A stretch of DNA of 64,000 bases from Flavipsychrobacter sp. (GTDB taxonomy: Bacteria > Bacteroidota > Bacteroidia > Chitinophagales > Chitinophagaceae): NCBI GenBank assembly GCA_016786615.1, contig JAEUVX010000014.1, positions 1 to 64,000 on the forward strand. Direction: 5' to 3'. Below the pieces are notes generated by a model. That model made no database searches and had not been told where the DNA came from. It was given only the letters and a program-made list of their open reading frames with translations. The position numbers were made by a program, and so were the translations under genes. Shown here one piece after another: positions 9,876 to 18,774 of this stretch. Each line of letters starts with the position of its first letter. Positions within the stretch are counted from its first letter, which is position 1.

Positions 9876-11366
9876 ATGGCACTTAGCAGAATATGGTCGG
9901 CATTTATCATCATTGCTATTGCTGTAGCAGGATATAAATCATTCTTTGCATCAGACAAGGACATATTCAGCCGTATGGTAACGGGTAAAGCAGATGATGC
10001 CTACGATACCGTTTATTATCAGAAGGTTGGTTCGCCTGTAAATGAAGGTTTTGTATCAGAACAAAGCTTTACAAAATACATAAGTGCTTACGGTTATAAA
10101 GAAGCAGATTCCTTACATCCGGCAACTGTTGTGATTACAGATAATAAAGATTTCGCATCAGCAAAAGTGTCTTTTGCAGGGCAGGTATATACGTATAAAA
10201 GCATACAGTCAAAACTTACAAAGAAGGCAGATGGTATAATCGAAACGTGTAAAAGTGCTGTCAATATTTGTATCGGCTTGATTGGTATTATGGCATTGTT
10301 TATGGGTTTTATGAGCATTGCAGAGAAAGCAGGTGGTATCAATCTGTTATCTCGTATTATTGGTCCGTTCTTTTCAAAATTATTCCCTGAATTGCCGAAA
10401 GGCCACCCTGCTATGGGGCATATGATGATGAATTTCTCTGCCAATCTTTTAGGGCTTGATAATGCTGCAACTCCATTTGGTATAAAAGCTATGGAAAGCC
10501 TACAGGAAATAAATCCTGACAAGAAGACTGCCAGTAATGCACAGATAATGTTTCTGTGCCTGCATGCATCGGGCCTTACATTAATACCTGTAAGTATTAT
10601 TGCAGCAAGGGCTGCTGTAAAAGCGGCAAATCCTACTGATATATTTGTGCCTTGTATGATAGCAACTTTTGCTGCTACCATGGCTGCAATGTTTATTGTT
10701 TCTATCCGTCAAAAAATAAACCTGTTGCAACCTGTAATACTTGCATGGGTGGGTGGATTGTCCGTGGTAATTGCAGCATTGGTAGTATATCTGCGCACAT
10801 TGAATCTTGACGGGATGCAATCCTTTTCTTCTCTGTTAAGTAATGGATTGATACTGTTAATATTTATACTGATAGTGCTAGGTGGCTTATACAAGAAAAT
10901 AAACATTTTTGATGCCTTTGTAGATGGTGCTAAAGGAGGTTTTGAAACAGCTGTAAAGATTATTCCTTACCTGGTTGGTATGCTTGTAGCCATCAGCATG
11001 TTGCGCACCAGTGGCACTTTTGACGTGGCGATAGCCGGTATGAAATCGCTATTCGGGGCTATGGGTACGGATACCCGTTTTGTAGATGGCCTGCCTACGG
11101 CATTGATAAAACCTATGAGTGGCAGTGGCGCACGTGGTATGATGATTGATACAATGAAGAACTTTGGCCCAGATTCTTTTGCAGGCAGGTTGTCGTGCAT
11201 ATTGCAGGGTTCTTCTGATACTACATTTTATGTAATTGCAGTATATTTTGGTGCAGTAGCGGTGAAGAATACACGTTATACAATAGGTGCTATGCTTCTG
11301 GCAGACCTTGTAGGTATTATAACCGCAATCATTCTGTGTTATATGTTCTTCGGGGCATCTATATAA
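9876..11366 (+). CDS. SpmA/SpmB-like fused nucleoside-recognition (Gate) membrane protein
   Basis: 496 residues with about ten hydrophobic segments. After an N-terminal anchor and a ~100-residue soluble insert, residues ~130-260 resemble spore maturation protein A (NFSANLLGLDNAATPFGIKAM). The C-terminal half resembles SpmB (TALIKPMSGSGARGMMIDTM, then GSSDTTFYVIAVYFGAV). Both halves belong to the nucleoside-recognition/Gate superfamily, which is split into spmA and spmB in Bacillus and is often fused in Bacteroidota. It is predicted to be an inner-membrane protein; the transported or bound substrate is unknown. No sporulation context is present. Confidence 0.85.
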   Translation: MALSRIWSAFIIIAIAVAGYKSFFASDKDIFSRMVTGKADDAYDTVYYQKVGSPVNEGFVSEQSFTKYISAYGYKEADSLHPATVVITDNKDFASAKVSFAGQVYTYKSIQSKLTKKADGIIETCKSAVNICIGLIGIMALFMGFMSIAEKAGGINLLSRIIGPFFSKLFPELPKGHPAMGHMMMNFSANLLGLDNAATPFGIKAMESLQEINPDKKTASNAQIMFLCLHASGLTLIPVSIIAARAAVKAANPTDIFVPCMIATFAATMAAMFIVSIRQKINLLQPVILAWVGGLSVVIAALVVYLRTLNLDGMQSFSSLLSNGLILLIFILIVLGGLYKKINIFDAFVDGAKGGFETAVKIIPYLVGMLVAISMLRTSGTFDVAIAGMKSLFGAMGTDTRFVDGLPTALIKPMSGSGARGMMIDTMKNFGPDSFAGRLSCILQGSSDTTFYVIAVYFGAVAVKNTRYTIGAMLLADLVGIITAIILCYMFFGASI

Positions 11367-11404
11367 AAGTAAAGGGCTGCATTTGCAGCCCTTTACTTTT
11401 ATAT
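11361..11404. terminator. Bidirectional terminator
   Basis: A 20-bp perfect stem (11361-11380 / 11385-11404) with a 4-nt loop overlaps the stop codon of the SpmA/B-like gene. It faces the convergent lipoprotein gene. Confidence 0.9.
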
Positions 11405-11414
11405 GCGAGATTGA

Positions 11415-11888
11415 TTATTTAGTAGCAGTATCATTAGTTGGTGTACCAACTGCTGTATCCGGTTGTGCAATTGGTTCTTCCTCGTCCGGTTCTTCAGTAA
11501 TAAACTCATCATTTTTTGTGAAGTTTACCAGCCATTTATCATCCTGTTTGATGAGGTTCAGTTTCTTTTCATCATTCATTTCAGATGTTTTGTAGTAAAC
11601 CACAGCTTTGTCACCATTCTCCTCAACTTTAGTAATCTCTACGGTTACTTTTTGCGCTTTTTTTACTTCGCTGTCCGGCAGTCTTACTGCCATTGTTTCC
11701 AGCATTTCCAGCATTTGCTTGGTAGCATCTGTAGAAACTTCTTTTGCTTCTTTATAGTTCATGTGCCAGAAGCTGTTAAGGAATTTTTCTGCTACGGGTT
11801 TCGGTGAATTAGAATTACATCCTGCTGCAACCAAGGCAATCATAAATGCTAATCCTAAAAGCGCTTTTTTCATATTCTTATTTTTCAA
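11415..11888 (-). CDS. DUF4878-like lipoprotein
   Basis: 157 residues. A signal peptide ends in the lipobox VAAGC, so lipid attachment at the cysteine is predicted. The following ~110 residues (PVAEKFLNSFWHMNYKEAKEVSTDATKQML ... VYYKTSEMNDEKKLNLIKQDDKWLVN) resemble the small NTF2-like/DUF4878 fold of Bacteroidota lipoproteins. The tail is acidic and low-complexity (ITEEPDEEEPIAQPDT). No specific function can be assigned. It lies 16 bp downstream of the YiiX-like gene on the same strand and may share its transcript. Confidence 0.75.
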   Translation of the reverse strand: MKNKNMKKALLGLAFMIALVAAGCNSNSPKPVAEKFLNSFWHMNYKEAKEVSTDATKQMLEMLETMAVRLPDSEVKKAQKVTVEITKVEENGDKAVVYYKTSEMNDEKKLNLIKQDDKWLVNFTKNDEFITEEPDEEEPIAQPDTAVGTPTNDTATK

Positions 11889-11904
11889 ATTTCGGCAAAG
11901 GTAT

Positions 11905-12576
11905 CTATTTATACTTTACTTGACAAATCCAATCGCAATAGCTGTTCTGGGTAATATCATCTACTGCTACATAGGTATAGCCCATCCATTTTGTGGACTT
12001 TATAACAGCTTTGCCAAGGCTTTTATTGATGGTTTGGTATAATAATTCAGCACAATACAATTTATCATCATTTGATATGTCGAATTGCAGGTCGAATTTC
12101 TTATGCTGGTTGTAATACATGCGTGTGATACAGGCAAGGCTATCTACCTGTGCAGGTGTAAAATGGTAACGAAGAATCCCCAAGCCTGTATTATGCTTCG
12201 GAGATGCCCATGTTTGTATATCATCCCGCCTTAGCACTTCGTCAGGATTATCCTCTCCGCCAATACTATGGTAGATGTAGGGCTTGCCATTTTCAATCAA
12301 TACAATGCCACAGTGAGAATAGGTTTTATCTTTTCTGTTGGCTTCCCGAAACATTTCGCTGGTCATATCGTTGCCTGTGCGTACTACAATGTCGCCATTT
12401 TGCAACAGGCTTTCGCAGGAATCTATCAGGTGCCTGTTGTAGGGGTTGGCAGCCATAGCGGAAATGGTGTGCTCGTCGTGTTTCCCTGCGGCATTATAGT
12501 ACCAAAAAGCCGTTCCTGCAGCCAGCATGGCTATAGATGCAATCAGTAAACGGGTATGTTTTGCCTTTGGAATCAA
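11905..12576 (-). CDS. YiiX/YebB-like NlpC/P60-superfamily cysteine hydrolase
   Basis: 223 residues with an N-terminal membrane anchor or signal peptide (LLIASIAMLAAGTAFWYY). The motif order LLQNGDIVVRTG ... SHCGIVLIENGKPYIYHSIGG ... LYCAELLYQTINK is typical of the permuted papain-like YiiX group: a His in SHCGIV and a Cys in YCAELL are the likely catalytic pair. Substrates of this group are poorly known; cell-envelope amides or lipids are possible. A TATTTTTG element (minus strand, 12584-12591) lies only 7 nt upstream of the ATG, so the message may be almost leaderless or the start may be slightly further in. Confidence 0.75.
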   Translation of the reverse strand: MIPKAKHTRLLIASIAMLAAGTAFWYYNAAGKHDEHTISAMAANPYNRHLIDSCESLLQNGDIVVRTGNDMTSEMFREANRKDKTYSHCGIVLIENGKPYIYHSIGGEDNPDEVLRRDDIQTWASPKHNTGLGILRYHFTPAQVDSLACITRMYYNQHKKFDLQFDISNDDKLYCAELLYQTINKSLGKAVIKSTKWMGYTYVAVDDITQNSYCDWICQVKYK

Positions 12577-12583
12577 TGTGATG

Positions 12584-12591
12584 CAAAAATA
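12584..12591 (-). promoter_or_regulatory. TAnnTTTG-type -7 element for the YiiX-like gene
   Basis: Minus strand TATTTTTG matches TAnnTTTG. It is very close to the annotated ATG at 12576. Confidence 0.4.
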
Positions 12592-12616
12592 GCCAATAGT
12601 TTAGGTACTACAGCCT

Positions 12617-12624
12617 TAACTTTG
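12617..12624 (+). promoter_or_regulatory. TAnnTTTG-type -7 element for the UbiD-family gene
   Basis: TAACTTTG matches the consensus, 55 nt upstream of the ATG at 12680. It is back-to-back with the minus-strand element at 12584-12591. Confidence 0.55.
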
Positions 12625-12679
12625 CGAGGCGTAGTGAACGATATGGAGGCATATTTGTTATTGTAGCGCAACAGGTATT

Positions 12680-14584
12680 ATGGCATATAAATCATTAAGG
12701 GCATTTGTAGATGCGCTGGATAAAGCGGGCGAGCTGGTAAGAATCAAGACATTCGTTGACCCTGTACTGGAAATAGCAGAGATAGCAGACCGTGTATCTA
12801 AAACACCAGATAGAAACAAAGCATTATTGTTTGAAAATACTGGCACCGGGTTTCCCTTGCTGATAAACAGCATGGGTAATGACCGGCGTATGTGTATGGC
12901 ATTAGGGGTTAACCACCTGGATGATGTAGCTCAAGAGATAGAAGCATTACTGAAAACTATGACTGCCCCTAAAAATGGTTTGCTGGAAAAACTGGCAATG
13001 TTGCCACAGCTTGGCAAGTTTGCATCGTGGATGCCGAAAGTGGTGAGCGGACGTGGTGAGTGCCAGCAGGTGGTGATGGATATACCCGACTTATCTAAAC
13101 TGCCGATACTGAAATGCTGGCCTAAAGATGGTGGCAGGTTCGTAACATTACCTGCAATACATACAAGAGATTTGCTGAACGGTACGCGCAATATAGGTAT
13201 GTACCGTATGCAGGTTTTTACCGAAACCATGACGGGTATGCACTGGCACAAACACAAAGTAAGTGCCCGCCATTACAACGAATACAAGAGACAAGGCAAG
13301 ATTATGCCTGTGGCCGTAGCATTGGGCGGCGACCCTGTATACACTTATTCTGCAACAGCACCACTACCTGAAAATGTGGATGAATACATGTTGGCGGGTT
13401 TTTTGCGCAAGAAGCGTGTGGAGCTGGTAAAGTGCCTGACACAACCTGAAATAGAAGTACCTGCAGATGCAGACATCATTATAGAAGGCTATGTAGACCC
13501 GAATGAAGAACTGATATGGGAAGGGCCGTTTGGCGACCATACCGGCTATTATTCATTGCCCGATTTTTATCCGCGTTTCCATGTTACGGCTATTACGCAC
13601 AAGAAAGATGCGATATACCCTGCAACCATTGTTGGTATACCTCCACAGGAAGATGCATGGATAGGTAAAGCAACAGAACGTATATTTCTTGCACCTATCA
13701 AAATGACGATGGTGCCTGAGATAAAAGACATGAACATGCCTGTAGAAGGTGTGTTTCATAACCTTGTTATCACCACAATAGATAAAGAATATGCAGGGCA
13801 GGGACAGAAAGTGATGAATGCTATGTGGGGTGCGGGGCAGATGATGTTTAACAAAATACTGGTATTGGCAGATGGTAAAGTCAAGATTGATGATTACAAA
13901 ACATTGGCAAAATATGTGTTTGATAACCTGAATCCTGCAACTGATGTGTATTTCAGTCAGGGGCCAATGGATGTGCTGGACCATAGTTGCAGCAAGCTGG
14001 GCTTTGGTGGCAAGATGTGCATAGATGGCACGAAGAAATGGGAAGAGGAAATGACTACGCAACTAACCCCATTCAAACTGAGCAGTGTGTTTAGTGAAGC
14101 ATCTTTGTTAACAGCATATCCTGAAATAACATCATTGAACACTAAGCTGGCGAGCGAATGGGATATACCGGTGTTGTTTGTGGCTGTAAACAAGAATCGT
14201 AAAAGGCATGTCGAAGAACTGCACAATGCATTGTGTAATGAAGCAGGACTTCAGGGTATGAAGATGATACTGTATGTAGAACATACAGTAGATGCCAGTG
14301 ATATAGCAGATGTGTTGTGGCGGTTCTGCAATAATCTAGACCCTCGCCGAGACCATTTTTATGGAGGGGCTGATAAAAATATACTTGGGCTGGACGGTAC
14401 GCGCAAAACAAAAGCATTGGATGGTTTTGAACGCCCTTGGCCGAATGTAATTGCTGCTGATGCTAAAACAATAGAAGCTATTGACAGTAAATGGAATGAA
14501 TTGAACCTCGGTGCGCTGATAAAGTCACCATCGCTGAAATACCAGCACCAGATGTATGGAGAAGAAGCCGAAGTAACTGAATAA
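12680..14584 (+). CDS. UbiD-family decarboxylase, probably menaquinone biosynthesis
   Basis: 634 residues. UbiD features include the N-terminal domain (YKSLRAFVDALDKAGELVRIKTFVDPVLEIAEIADRV), NIGMYRMQV and WEGPFGDHTGYY, the region carrying the catalytic acidic residues of prenylated-FMN decarboxylases. The length and the C-terminal part (VLWRFCNNLDPRRDH, TRKT) match the larger enzymes annotated as menaquinone biosynthesis decarboxylase in Bacteroidota. Whether the substrate is a futalosine-pathway naphthoate cannot be decided here, and no other menaquinone gene is in the window. The gene has its own promoter element and terminator, so it is probably monocistronic. Confidence 0.85.
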   Translation: MAYKSLRAFVDALDKAGELVRIKTFVDPVLEIAEIADRVSKTPDRNKALLFENTGTGFPLLINSMGNDRRMCMALGVNHLDDVAQEIEALLKTMTAPKNGLLEKLAMLPQLGKFASWMPKVVSGRGECQQVVMDIPDLSKLPILKCWPKDGGRFVTLPAIHTRDLLNGTRNIGMYRMQVFTETMTGMHWHKHKVSARHYNEYKRQGKIMPVAVALGGDPVYTYSATAPLPENVDEYMLAGFLRKKRVELVKCLTQPEIEVPADADIIIEGYVDPNEELIWEGPFGDHTGYYSLPDFYPRFHVTAITHKKDAIYPATIVGIPPQEDAWIGKATERIFLAPIKMTMVPEIKDMNMPVEGVFHNLVITTIDKEYAGQGQKVMNAMWGAGQMMFNKILVLADGKVKIDDYKTLAKYVFDNLNPATDVYFSQGPMDVLDHSCSKLGFGGKMCIDGTKKWEEEMTTQLTPFKLSSVFSEASLLTAYPEITSLNTKLASEWDIPVLFVAVNKNRKRHVEELHNALCNEAGLQGMKMILYVEHTVDASDIADVLWRFCNNLDPRRDHFYGGADKNILGLDGTRKTKALDGFERPWPNVIAADAKTIEAIDSKWNELNLGALIKSPSLKYQHQMYGEEAEVTE

Positions 14585-14616
14585 AAGAAACCTGCCAATC
14601 GGCAGGTTTCTTTTTA
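14583..14616 (+). terminator. Terminator after the UbiD-family gene
   Basis: 14-bp stem (14583-14596 / 14601-14614) with an AATC loop, followed by further T residues. Confidence 0.85.
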
Positions 14617-14662
14617 TATGCACAATACTATTTGTACCTTTTCTGTTATAAAATGGGAAGCA

Positions 14663-15064
14663 ATGAGTAATGAAAATAAGAAACGTGTAACGGGCATTGG
14701 CGGCATATTTATGAAAAGTAACGACCCGGAGTATGTGCGCAACTGGTATAATAAGCATCTGGGATTTAACGCAACGCAGTATGGTGCTACTTTTGAATGG
14801 CTGCATGTAGAAAAGCCTGAAGAAAAAGGCACGACCGTATGGAACCCGTTTAAGAACAATACTGACTACTTTATGCCGTCTGAAAAAGAGTATATGATAA
14901 ACCTGCGTGTAGATGACCTTGAATGGTTGCTTACAGAACTACGCAAAGAGGGTATAGAACAAATAGGCGAAATGCAGGTGTACGACTATGGCAAGTTTGC
15001 ACACATCATAGACCCTGAAGGTACTAAGATAGAACTGTGGGAGCCTGTTGATGAGAAGCTGTAG
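14663..15064 (+). CDS. VOC (glyoxalase/bleomycin-resistance-like) family protein
   Basis: 133 residues from the ATG at 14663. An ORF extension to 14618 exists, but its residues do not look like family sequence and begin just after the previous terminator. It has the vicinal-oxygen-chelate layout: GIGGIFMKSNDPEYVRNWYNKHLGF at the start, LRVDDLEWLLTELRKEGIEQIGE in the middle and FAHIIDPEGTKIELWEP at the end, the last containing the typical metal-ligand glutamate. The reaction is unknown. Confidence 0.8.
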   Translation: MSNENKKRVTGIGGIFMKSNDPEYVRNWYNKHLGFNATQYGATFEWLHVEKPEEKGTTVWNPFKNNTDYFMPSEKEYMINLRVDDLEWLLTELRKEGIEQIGEMQVYDYGKFAHIIDPEGTKIELWEPVDEKL

Positions 15065-15164
15065 GTGCAGTTTTAAAGGCTTATAAACGCTTACGGAATA
15101 ATATGTTGTTGAGCCATTTAATCATTTTACCGTATTTTCACATCCTGAAGCAAAACAACTTTTT

Positions 15165-16166
15165 GTGAAAGCTATTATTCCGGTTGCCGGTGCAGGTACC
15201 AAACTCCGCCCGCTTACATATACTCAGCCTAAAGCGTTGATACCTATAGCAGGTAAAACCATCCTTAGTGTAATAGTAGACCAACTGCTGGAGGCAGGTG
15301 TTACCGAATTTGTATTTGTGATAGGCTATCTCGGAGAGAAGATTCAACGATATATTGCTAAAACGTACCCAAACCTGTCGTACACCATCGTAACGCAGGA
15401 AGACAGGCGTGGTACAGGCCACGCTATATGGCTTACCAAAGATGCGGTGAAGGATGAAGAAGTAGTTATTGTACTGGGCGATACTGTATGCGACTATAAT
15501 GTAAAAGACATACTTGCACACAGCACATCTCAGATAGGTGTAAAGAAAGTGGATGACCCGAGGAGCTTTGGTGTGGTAGAGTTGGATGGCAAAGACATGG
15601 TGTTGCGTGCAGTTGAGAAACCGCTGATACCGAAGTCGAATATGGCGATGGTAGGCATCTACTGCATTAAAGAAACAAAAGCCATGTACGATGCGCTTGA
15701 AAAACACATAAGCAGCCGTATTGATGAGGAAGGCGAATACCATCTTACCAATGCGCTGCAATACATGATAGAAAGTGGTATTAAGTTTGAAGCCTTTAGG
15801 GTGAATAACTGGTTTGACTGCGGCAAGAAAGAAACATTGCTATCCACCAATGCTACTCTGCTGAAAGAAATCAGCGAGGAGCGGGGAGAAGACCAGAAAC
15901 CCTATAATTATGGTACAAGTGTTATTATTCCACCGGTAAGCATTGCAGAAGGCTGCAAACTTAATAATTCAATTATAGGGCCGAATGTAACAATCGGAGA
16001 ATACACCAATGTACAGTCGTCTATCATTAAAGATTCCATTATCGGTTCTTATGCTGAACTGGAAGAAGTAGTGCTGCATTCATCTATCATAGGCAGCGAT
16101 GCTTTTGTACGCGGCCTTAGCCAAAGCCTGAATATCGGTGATAATACAGAAATAGATCTGGGTTAG
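15165..16166 (+). CDS. Sugar-phosphate nucleotidyltransferase
   Basis: 333 residues. The GTG at 15165 is chosen because the family begins at MKAIIPVAGAGTKLRPLTYTQPKALIPIAGK, which contains the GxGTxLRPxTxxxPKxxxP nucleotide-binding loop. Downstream are VLGDTVCD (metal-binding aspartate), GTGHAIW and EKP. The C-terminal third (SIIGPNVTIGEY, SSIIKDSIIGSYAELEEVVLHSSIIG) is a left-handed beta-helix of hexapeptide repeats. It transfers an NMP onto a sugar 1-phosphate to make an activated sugar; the exact sugar and base (GDP-mannose or dTDP-glucose class) are not readable by eye. Confidence 0.85.
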   Translation: MKAIIPVAGAGTKLRPLTYTQPKALIPIAGKTILSVIVDQLLEAGVTEFVFVIGYLGEKIQRYIAKTYPNLSYTIVTQEDRRGTGHAIWLTKDAVKDEEVVIVLGDTVCDYNVKDILAHSTSQIGVKKVDDPRSFGVVELDGKDMVLRAVEKPLIPKSNMAMVGIYCIKETKAMYDALEKHISSRIDEEGEYHLTNALQYMIESGIKFEAFRVNNWFDCGKKETLLSTNATLLKEISEERGEDQKPYNYGTSVIIPPVSIAEGCKLNNSIIGPNVTIGEYTNVQSSIIKDSIIGSYAELEEVVLHSSIIGSDAFVRGLSQSLNIGDNTEIDLG

Positions 16167-16199
16167 CGGTTTTAACAATACGAATCCTTTATTCTTTCG

Positions 16200-16207
16200 T
16201 AACTTTG
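16200..16207 (+). promoter_or_regulatory. -7 element of ssrA
   Basis: TAACTTTG matches TAnnTTTG, 28 nt before the mature tmRNA 5' end. The extra leader is expected to be removed by RNase P. Confidence 0.6.
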
Positions 16208-16234
16208 CAATAGTTCTTTGAAAAAAAACTATCC

Positions 16235-16602
16235 GGGGCCGACTGGTTTTGACAGCATAAGGCAGGATAAGTAAGCATGTCGTGCGTTGGATAATTAGCA
16301 CGTAAATCTGAATATTCAACTTTTGAATGGCGAATCTAACTTTGCCATGGCTGCCTAATTAAATTAGCGCAACCATTTTGGCCGCAGAAGGCTTTGGCCT
16401 GTTGACGCCCCTGCCGCCTAACTCAAACTTCAATGGGATAGTACCTGTATCGTTGCGCTGCGGGTATGAAACTTAAGCAACTAGGAAGGGTGTAGGTTTG
16501 TCCTGCTCCGGCACTGTTCCGAAATCCAATGCAGGAATAAACATGTAGAAAGCTTATTGGGCATATGTTTGGACGCGGGTTCGAATCCCGCCGGTTCCAC
16601 TC
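16235..16602 (+). ncRNA. ssrA: Transfer-messenger RNA (tmRNA)
   Basis: The 5' end GGGGCCG pairs with CGGTTCC near the 3' end to form the acceptor stem; the discriminator A is at 16599 and CCA is not encoded. The T arm GGGTTCGAATCCCG lies at 16577-16590. The tag reading frame is visible at 16329-16358 and ends in TAA; it reads GESNFAMAA, possibly with an N before it, resembling other Bacteroidota tags ending in A-hydrophobic-AA. tmRNA with SmpB rescues stalled ribosomes and marks the products for proteolysis. The natural 3' neighbour appears displaced: island repeats begin within a few bases of the acceptor stem. Confidence 0.93.
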
Positions 16603-16733
16603 CACAAAATTAAAAACCCCTGAAAGTCGCTACTGTAGCAGTTTTTCAGGGGTTCGACTTTCCCGTCGAGTTTTTATTGTTATTCATAATTGATTGATAG
16701 TTATTGCTTTAAGGGTTCGATTTCCCGTGGAGA
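16597..16733 (+). repeat. Island 'tail' repeat, copy A (abuts ssrA 3' end)
   Basis: It aligns almost without gaps to 26847-26984 (offset 10250) at about 80 % identity counted by eye. It contains a conserved hairpin AACCCCTGAA/TTCAGGGGTT with an inner GCTAC/GTAGC stem. It also holds two T-arm-like motifs starting GGTTCGA at 16651-16670 and 16714-16732. I read it as the left end of an element inserted at the 3' end of ssrA. Confidence 0.75.
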
Positions 16734-16800
16734 TACGAGGCTATCGACAAAAATGACTTAAATTATAAAGCCTAATTCATTTTAAACTCTTGTTTACAAG

Positions 16801-17718
16801 TCAATTAAATGACTGCCTGAATTCCAATGGGGAAATATTGGTTTTGCTTTTGAATAGTTTGCTGAACGATTGCGGGTGTTCAAAACCTAATTCATAAGCA
16901 ATTTCACTTACAGATAAATTGGTAGTAGATAATTTCTCCTTAGCTTTTTCAATCAGCTTACTGTGAATATGTTGCTGAGTGGTTTGTCCGGTTGTTGCTT
17001 TCAACAGGCTACCCAGATAATTGGGTGATATATGTAGTAAGCCTGCAATGTATTGAGCTGTAGGTAAACCACTATTTACAAGGTTGCTGCTGTTGAAACT
17101 GTCGGCAAGGATTTCCTCCAGCCTTTCAAGTATTTGATGGTTGCCTTTTTTTCTTGTTATGAATTGCCTTTGATAGAACCGCTCGCAATAATTGAGTAGT
17201 AACTCTATCTGGGCGATGATAATATTCTGGCTGAACTTATCGATGTTTGAATGGTATTCCCGTTGAATATTTTCGAATATTCCGATAATGACAGCTTCTT
17301 CTTTTTCTGAAAGGAATAGAGCTTCATTTACCGCATAACCAAAGAAGTCGTATTGTTTAACGTTCTTTGCCAACGGGGTATTCCACATAAAATCAGGATG
17401 AATAAGCAGTAAGAAACCACTTGGGCGTATTGCAGGCTTTTCTGTAGAAAGGTGTACCAGTTGTCCAGGAGATACGAAAGCCATCAAACCTTCGTCAAAA
17501 TCGTACTGTTGTTGTCCATACCGAAATTTCCCCTGTATATTCCGCTTTAGCCCTATGGAATAGAAATTCTGTAGCCAGCTTATTTCCTTTTCATCTGTTT
17601 GGTATTCCACAGCACCATAGTCTACCAGGCTCACCAACGGGTGTTCCGGTTTGGGTAGTCCGCCCATTTTGTGAAATTCAGTGACAGTATTAAAAGTGTA
17701 TACTTTTTTACTTTTCAT
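16801..17718 (-). CDS. AraC-family transcriptional regulator
   Basis: 305 residues. The C-terminal ~100 residues hold two helix-turn-helix units: YIAGLLHISPNYLGSLLKATTGQTTQQHIHSKLIEKAK and LSVSEIAYELGFEHPQSFSKLFKSKTNISPLEFRQ, the typical AraC signature. The N-terminal ~190 residues look like a cupin-type ligand domain. It lies downstream of, and on the same strand as, the SDR and DJ-1 genes, separated by a hairpin; it may control them, as is common for AraC/SDR neighbourhoods, but that is inference from position. Confidence 0.88.
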   Translation of the reverse strand: MKSKKVYTFNTVTEFHKMGGLPKPEHPLVSLVDYGAVEYQTDEKEISWLQNFYSIGLKRNIQGKFRYGQQQYDFDEGLMAFVSPGQLVHLSTEKPAIRPSGFLLLIHPDFMWNTPLAKNVKQYDFFGYAVNEALFLSEKEEAVIIGIFENIQREYHSNIDKFSQNIIIAQIELLLNYCERFYQRQFITRKKGNHQILERLEEILADSFNSSNLVNSGLPTAQYIAGLLHISPNYLGSLLKATTGQTTQQHIHSKLIEKAKEKLSTTNLSVSEIAYELGFEHPQSFSKLFKSKTNISPLEFRQSFN

Positions 17719-17860
17719 AATTAACTGTATTTAAATAACTACCTATAGTAAATTTAAAACATTTATCAATTGCAACCCGAACAAGGAATTGATGTGTTTT
17801 CGTCATGCTTAATAACTACTGTGGCTATAATAAACTGTTCTGCTCTTTACAGGTATTAAA

Positions 17861-17907
17861 AAATGGAATTCCAAACGGATATCATAATTCCTTTTGGAAT
17901 TCCATTT
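17861..17907. terminator. Long inverted repeat between DJ-1-like gene and araC-like gene
   Basis: 15-bp perfect arms at 17861-17875 and 17893-17907, each containing TGGAATTCCA, itself a palindrome. It lies just past the DJ-1 stop codon and upstream of the AraC gene. It could terminate the first gene, serve as an operator for the second, or both; there is no strong T-run. Confidence 0.5.
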
Positions 17908-17927
17908 GATTGATAGTCTGCGATACC

Positions 17928-18740
17928 CTATTTTTTTTTATTCAGTTCTTCAATAATGGCTTCGGCCATCGGGATGCTTGATGCCGGATTTTGACCACTT
18001 ATCAAGTTTCTGTCATGTACTATAAATGCGCCCCAGTTTTTATCGCCTCGTTGATAAACAGCACCACATTGTCTGAGCCTTGAAGCCAACAGCCACGGAG
18101 CGTTGCTGGCGGTACCAAACTCTATTTCTTCCTCATCGCTGAAAGATGTAAGCTTACGGCCTTTGAATAGCCAGTTGCCATTCTTGTCAACTGCACTGAG
18201 CAAGGCTGCCTGCCCGTGGCATACTGCACCTATTATTTTATTCGTTTTGTCAGCTTCAAATAGCAGCTTACCCATGTCTTTGTCCTTGTATAAGTCTTCA
18301 ACCGGTCCATGTCCACCAGGTATTATCACAGCATCATAGTATGTCATCTTTACTTTCGATAAAGTAAGCGGATGTTGCAACTGCTTTGACAAAGATTCAA
18401 GATTGGCTGTATAGATTGCAGCATTTGTGCCTACTACATCAGGGCTCAGACTTTTAGGGTCTGCTGTAGGTTTTTTGCCCGCAGGTGTAGCTAATTCGAC
18501 AGTGTAACCTGCCGCAATAAACTTCTTATGTACATCTATAAATTCTTCCGCCCAATAGCCGGAAGGGTATAGTGTGCCATCTGCACGCGTCCAGTTGCTG
18601 GCGGCTGATAATACAATCAGTATTTTTTTGTTGAGTGGTTCACCCGATGCTTTGCTGGTTGTTGTTTGTGCTGATAGGCTTGCAGAAGCTATCAGTATCA
18701 ATAGCAGTATGCCTGCGCTTTTGTTGATTATATTTTTCAT
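17928..18740 (-). CDS. Secreted DJ-1/PfpI (class I glutamine amidotransferase-like) protein
   Basis: 270 residues. A signal peptide (ILLLILIASASLSAQ) precedes a DJ-1/PfpI domain related to Hsp31/HchA. VIIPGGHGPVEDL and GAVCHGQAALL place the nucleophilic elbow at C174 with H175, and an upstream acidic residue lies in YWAEEF (E65/E66). Family members are chaperones, deglycases or glyoxalase III; a periplasmic version is less common and its substrate is unknown. It follows the SDR gene by 34 bp on the same strand, probably in one operon. Confidence 0.85.
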   Translation of the reverse strand: MKNIINKSAGILLLILIASASLSAQTTTSKASGEPLNKKILIVLSAASNWTRADGTLYPSGYWAEEFIDVHKKFIAAGYTVELATPAGKKPTADPKSLSPDVVGTNAAIYTANLESLSKQLQHPLTLSKVKMTYYDAVIIPGGHGPVEDLYKDKDMGKLLFEADKTNKIIGAVCHGQAALLSAVDKNGNWLFKGRKLTSFSDEEEIEFGTASNAPWLLASRLRQCGAVYQRGDKNWGAFIVHDRNLISGQNPASSIPMAEAIIEELNKKK

Positions 18741-18774
18741 TGCTAAACTTTTTTCTGGTTAATTGTATTGTTAG

